Shown piece by piece: positions 61,204 through 64,000 of a stretch of DNA of 64,000 nt (position 1 is the stretch's first letter; each line of letters opens with the position of its first letter). The notes beneath the pieces were generated by a model. It was not told the origin of the DNA. It saw only the letters and a program-made list of their open reading frames with translations, and ran no database searches. The stretch spans positions 1 to 64,000 of the forward strand of contig NZ_JABXIN010000004.1 in assembly GCF_013373065.1 (NCBI RefSeq), written 5' to 3'. This stretch comes from Algoriphagus sp. (GTDB lineage Bacteria > Bacteroidota > Bacteroidia > Cytophagales > Cyclobacteriaceae). A program made the translations under genes and the position numbers.

Positions 61204-63900
61204 ATGAGAAGAAGTTTACTGATTCTGTTTTGTCTGATTTGGGCAAGTACGGCAATGTCGCAGATTCGACTGGGACAATCCCGTTATGCTACAGCCAAAC
61301 CGGTAAATATTTTGGAATTAAATTATTCCAAGCCCCAGACTTTTAGAGTTGCAGAAATCAAGGCGGTGGGACTTTCTACCTTAGATGAAAATGCAATTAT
61401 TTCCTTATCGGGCATCAAGGTAGATGACCGAATTGAGGTTCCTGGAGACGTAATCTCCGATGCTTTGAAAAGACTTTGGAACCAAGGGATCATCGGTGAT
61501 GTGAAAATTTTGGTTACCAAAATTGAAGGTGAAGATATTTACCTGCTTCTTGAATTGACAGAACGACCGCGATTCTCCCGAGTGGAATTTACCGGGATTA
61601 ATAAAACGCAGGAGAGTGAACTTCGAGATAAGGTCAACATCCGAGGGCGAGTGGTCCGGGAAGATGTATTGAACACCGCCGAGCGCAATATTCAGAAATA
61701 TTTTGTAGATAAAGGCTTCTTGAATACCGATGTAAGGGTAAGTCAAGTTCGAGATACCACCTTACCCAATAGTGTGCTTCTTCGATTCGATGTAGATCCA
61801 AAAAGCAAGGTTAAAATCAATGAAATCCGGGTATTTGGAAATGAGGAAATTCCTGATTCCAAAGTGAAGGGGAAATTGAAAAAGACAAAAGAGCATGCTC
61901 GTGTAAGTGTATTTCGCGATGTCTACTCCAGAATGACAGCCGCCTCGGCATCTGATATTGCCAATAGCATCCGGTATACTGACTCAGCTTCCAGAGAAGA
62001 TGTAAAAACCTATATCAACAAAAATTTCAAGTTGAATTTCTTTGCTGGATCGAAATACATTCCTAAGGAGTATCGAAATGACAAAGAGAATGTCATTAAC
62101 TTCTACCAAACCAAAGGGTTCCGTGATGCAAAAATTATAGCTGATTCCGTTTACGCCTTTGGAAAGGATGAAATCAACATTGATTTAGAGCTCGAAGAAG
62201 GAAGGAAATATTATTACAGAAATATCGAGTTTACCGGAAACTTTATCCATCCAGATGAAGTCCTAAGAGCCAAATTGGGTATTCAGAAAGGGGATGTCTA
62301 CGATAAAGAACGACTGGATAAACGTCTAAATTATGATCCTCAAAAGGGAGACGATGTCAGCTCCCTCTATCAGGATGACGGGTACTTATTTTTCAATATT
62401 CAACCTATCGAAGTCAACGTTGTAGGTGATTCCATTGATCTCGAAATGCGAATCTTCGAAGGACCACAGGTGACTGTAAATTCTGTGAACATCAAAGGGA
62501 ATGAGCGAACCTCAGACCACGTAGTAATGCGGGAAATCCGTATCCTTCCAGGACAGAAATTTAATCGGGCCTTGTTGGTACGGACGATCCGAGAACTTTC
62601 TCAGTTGGGATATTTCGACCCTGAAAAAATCAATCCAGACCTACGTCCTAATTTCGAAGCCGCTACTGTTGATATTACCTTTGAACTGGAAGAACGGCCG
62701 AATGATCAAATCGAACTTTCCGGAGGTTGGGGTGGATTCTACGGCTTTGTAGGTACAGTCGGGTTGGTTTTCAACAACTTCTCGATCAAAAACATTGGCA
62801 ATTTTGATAAGTGGGATCCGCTTCCAGTGGGAGATGGCCAAAAACTTTCATTGCGTGTTCAGGCGAATGGACGAACCTTCCAGAACTATTCTGTTTCCTT
62901 GACCGAGCCTTGGTTTGGTGGAAAAAAGCCGAATGCACTTAGCCTCAGCTTTAACCACTCTGTACAGCGACAAGTAGATTTCTTCAATTCCGCCAATTTT
63001 GGGAATGAACTTGGATTCTTCAAAATCACAGGTGCAACCATTGGATTGGCTCGAAGGGTTACCTGGCCTGATGACTATTTTAGCATTTCGAATTCACTTC
63101 AATTCCAAGTTTATGAATTCGATCGATTCGGAACATCCTTTGGACTTAGCTACCCAACAGGTCGTTCCAATAGTATCACATTTAACAATACCATTGCTCG
63201 AAACAACGTAGACAACCCGATCTATCCTAGATTCGGATCCAACATTATGCTGTCTACAGCTTTGACACCTCCTTATACTTCATTGAATAAGAATATCGAT
63301 GCGGAGTCTCCGGATGAGGAAAAATACAAGTGGTTGGAATATCATAAATGGATGTTTGATGCCAGTATCTATACTCCATTGTTTGGATCAACCAAACTCG
63401 TAGCAAGTGCACGGGCACACATGGGATTCTTAGGCTCCTACGGAGACCGAATTGGAATTATTCCATTGGAACGCTTTGTAATGGGTGGTGACGGTATGAC
63501 CTTCAACAACTTTGCTCTTGGGCAAGAAATCATCGGTTTGAGAGGTTACGAAAACCAATCTATTACTCCAGGTAGAGATACCCGAGGAACTGAAAACCCT
63601 GATCCATACGGTGGTATTGTCTACAATAAATATGTAATGGAATTGAGATTCTTGGTTTCTCCAAATCCTTCTGCTACCATTTTCGTTCTTGGATTTGCTG
63701 AAGCTGGAAACAACTGGGGATCCTATAAAGAATTCAATCCATACGATTTGAAAAAATCAGCTGGATTTGGTGCTAGAATCTTCATGCCAGCTTTCGGTTT
63801 GTTAGGTGTTGACTGGGGATATGGTTTCGATGCAATCCCTGGACAGTCCAGAAGAAGCGGACCACAGTTCCACTTCACAATTGGACAGCAGTTCAGATAA
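61204..63900 (+). CDS. bamA: Outer membrane protein assembly factor BamA
   Basis: An 898-residue Omp85 protein, the core of the outer-membrane barrel insertase. I start it at ATG 61204 rather than the TTG three bases earlier. A signal peptide (about 1-19, ending TAMSQ) precedes five POTRA domains (about 35-480; for example FRVAEIKAVGLSTLDENAI and RNIEFTGNFIHPDEVLRAKL), and a 16-strand barrel (about 490-898) ends in FHFTIGQQFR with the terminal aromatic residue one before last. The insert between the first and second POTRA with a long loop is a feature of Bacteroidota BamA. It follows uppS by 6 bases. Confidence 0.97.
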   Translation: MRRSLLILFCLIWASTAMSQIRLGQSRYATAKPVNILELNYSKPQTFRVAEIKAVGLSTLDENAIISLSGIKVDDRIEVPGDVISDALKRLWNQGIIGDVKILVTKIEGEDIYLLLELTERPRFSRVEFTGINKTQESELRDKVNIRGRVVREDVLNTAERNIQKYFVDKGFLNTDVRVSQVRDTTLPNSVLLRFDVDPKSKVKINEIRVFGNEEIPDSKVKGKLKKTKEHARVSVFRDVYSRMTAASASDIANSIRYTDSASREDVKTYINKNFKLNFFAGSKYIPKEYRNDKENVINFYQTKGFRDAKIIADSVYAFGKDEINIDLELEEGRKYYYRNIEFTGNFIHPDEVLRAKLGIQKGDVYDKERLDKRLNYDPQKGDDVSSLYQDDGYLFFNIQPIEVNVVGDSIDLEMRIFEGPQVTVNSVNIKGNERTSDHVVMREIRILPGQKFNRALLVRTIRELSQLGYFDPEKINPDLRPNFEAATVDITFELEERPNDQIELSGGWGGFYGFVGTVGLVFNNFSIKNIGNFDKWDPLPVGDGQKLSLRVQANGRTFQNYSVSLTEPWFGGKKPNALSLSFNHSVQRQVDFFNSANFGNELGFFKITGATIGLARRVTWPDDYFSISNSLQFQVYEFDRFGTSFGLSYPTGRSNSITFNNTIARNNVDNPIYPRFGSNIMLSTALTPPYTSLNKNIDAESPDEEKYKWLEYHKWMFDASIYTPLFGSTKLVASARAHMGFLGSYGDRIGIIPLERFVMGGDGMTFNNFALGQEIIGLRGYENQSITPGRDTRGTENPDPYGGIVYNKYVMELRFLVSPNPSATIFVLGFAEAGNNWGSYKEFNPYDLKKSAGFGARIFMPAFGLLGVDWGYGFDAIPGQSRRSGPQFHFTIGQQFR

Positions 63901-63989
63901 TAGAAATATGCAGTGTAATGGTTAATTTATGTCAAAATTTTAGGAGTCTTTGATTCGTTAATCCAATGTCTCCAGAAACTGACCGAATT

Positions 63990-64000
63990 ATGAAAAAATT
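63990..64000 (+). CDS. Start of next gene, cut by window edge (probably OmpH/Skp-like)
   Basis: ATG at 63990 opens MKK followed by the window end. In Bacteroidota an OmpH/Skp-like periplasmic chaperone gene usually follows bamA, and MKK is a common start of an exported protein. The call rests on position only. Confidence 0.25.

Overview
The window looks like chromosome of a Bacteroidota bacterium of the order Cytophagales, most likely a Cyclobacteriaceae/Algoriphagus-type marine heterotroph. The reasons are the order nadK-adjacent CBS protein, nadK, DUF6089 protein, uppS and bamA at the right end, a DUF6090 membrane protein, periplasmic-propeller (Reg_prop + Y_Y_Y) histidine kinases, Bacteroidota-type -7 boxes (TAnnTTTG) before uvrA and serS, weak Shine-Dalgarno signals, and many secreted or lipoprotein hydrolases. 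The taxonomic call is inference; no rRNA or tRNA gene is present. No CRISPR array, insertion sequence, integrase or phage gene was seen.

Layout. 1-6.5 kb: the end of one histidine kinase and a complete tandem paralogue, a DUF6090 membrane protein, a glyoxalase-fold protein, a 63-residue coiled-coil protein and a short-chain dehydrogenase. 6.5-13.4 kb: a propeller-CehA-type metallohydrolase and a tricorn-type protease converging on a shared terminator, then a bile-acid/sodium-type symporter. 13.7-20.1 kb (minus): a FIST sensor protein, an adenylate cyclase, a 727-residue protein that resembles the N-terminal half of VioB/RebD/StaD without the ferritin-like half, and a kelch-like exported protein. 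20.4-26.9 kb (plus, divergent): a 14-blade periplasmic-propeller kinase, a second membrane kinase, a single-domain response regulator and a receiver-adenylate cyclase, with overlapping or nearly touching reading frames. 26.9-30.5 kb: a propeller-amidohydrolase fusion.

30.7-32.2 kb: a YitT-family membrane protein and an HD-domain hydrolase, translationally coupled. 32.2-38.7 kb (minus): a complete, uninterrupted eboABCDEF cluster (EboA, TatD-like EboB, UbiA-like EboC, dehydroquinate-synthase-like EboD, TIM-barrel EboE, alkaline-phosphatase-fold EboF), a conserved operon tied to export of secondary metabolites but of incompletely known chemistry. 38.9-48.9 kb: exported hydrolases on both strands (M28 peptidase, two phosphatase/sulfatase-fold enzymes, CE15-like esterase, S9 peptidase, class-C-like serine hydrolase, metallophosphoesterase). 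48.9-50.1 kb: pnuC and a NadR-type kinase for nicotinamide riboside salvage. 50.2-64 kb: housekeeping genes (uvrA, serS, nadK, uppS, bamA) with an oxygenase, a chromate-type transporter and small exported proteins.

The most interesting parts are the ebo cluster, whose EboF seems to have lost several canonical metal ligands; the orphan VioB/RebD-like half protein in an apparent signalling operon; and the divergent pair of adenylate-cyclase operons at 17.5-26.9 kb, which looks like a phosphorelay and FIST input both feeding cAMP output.
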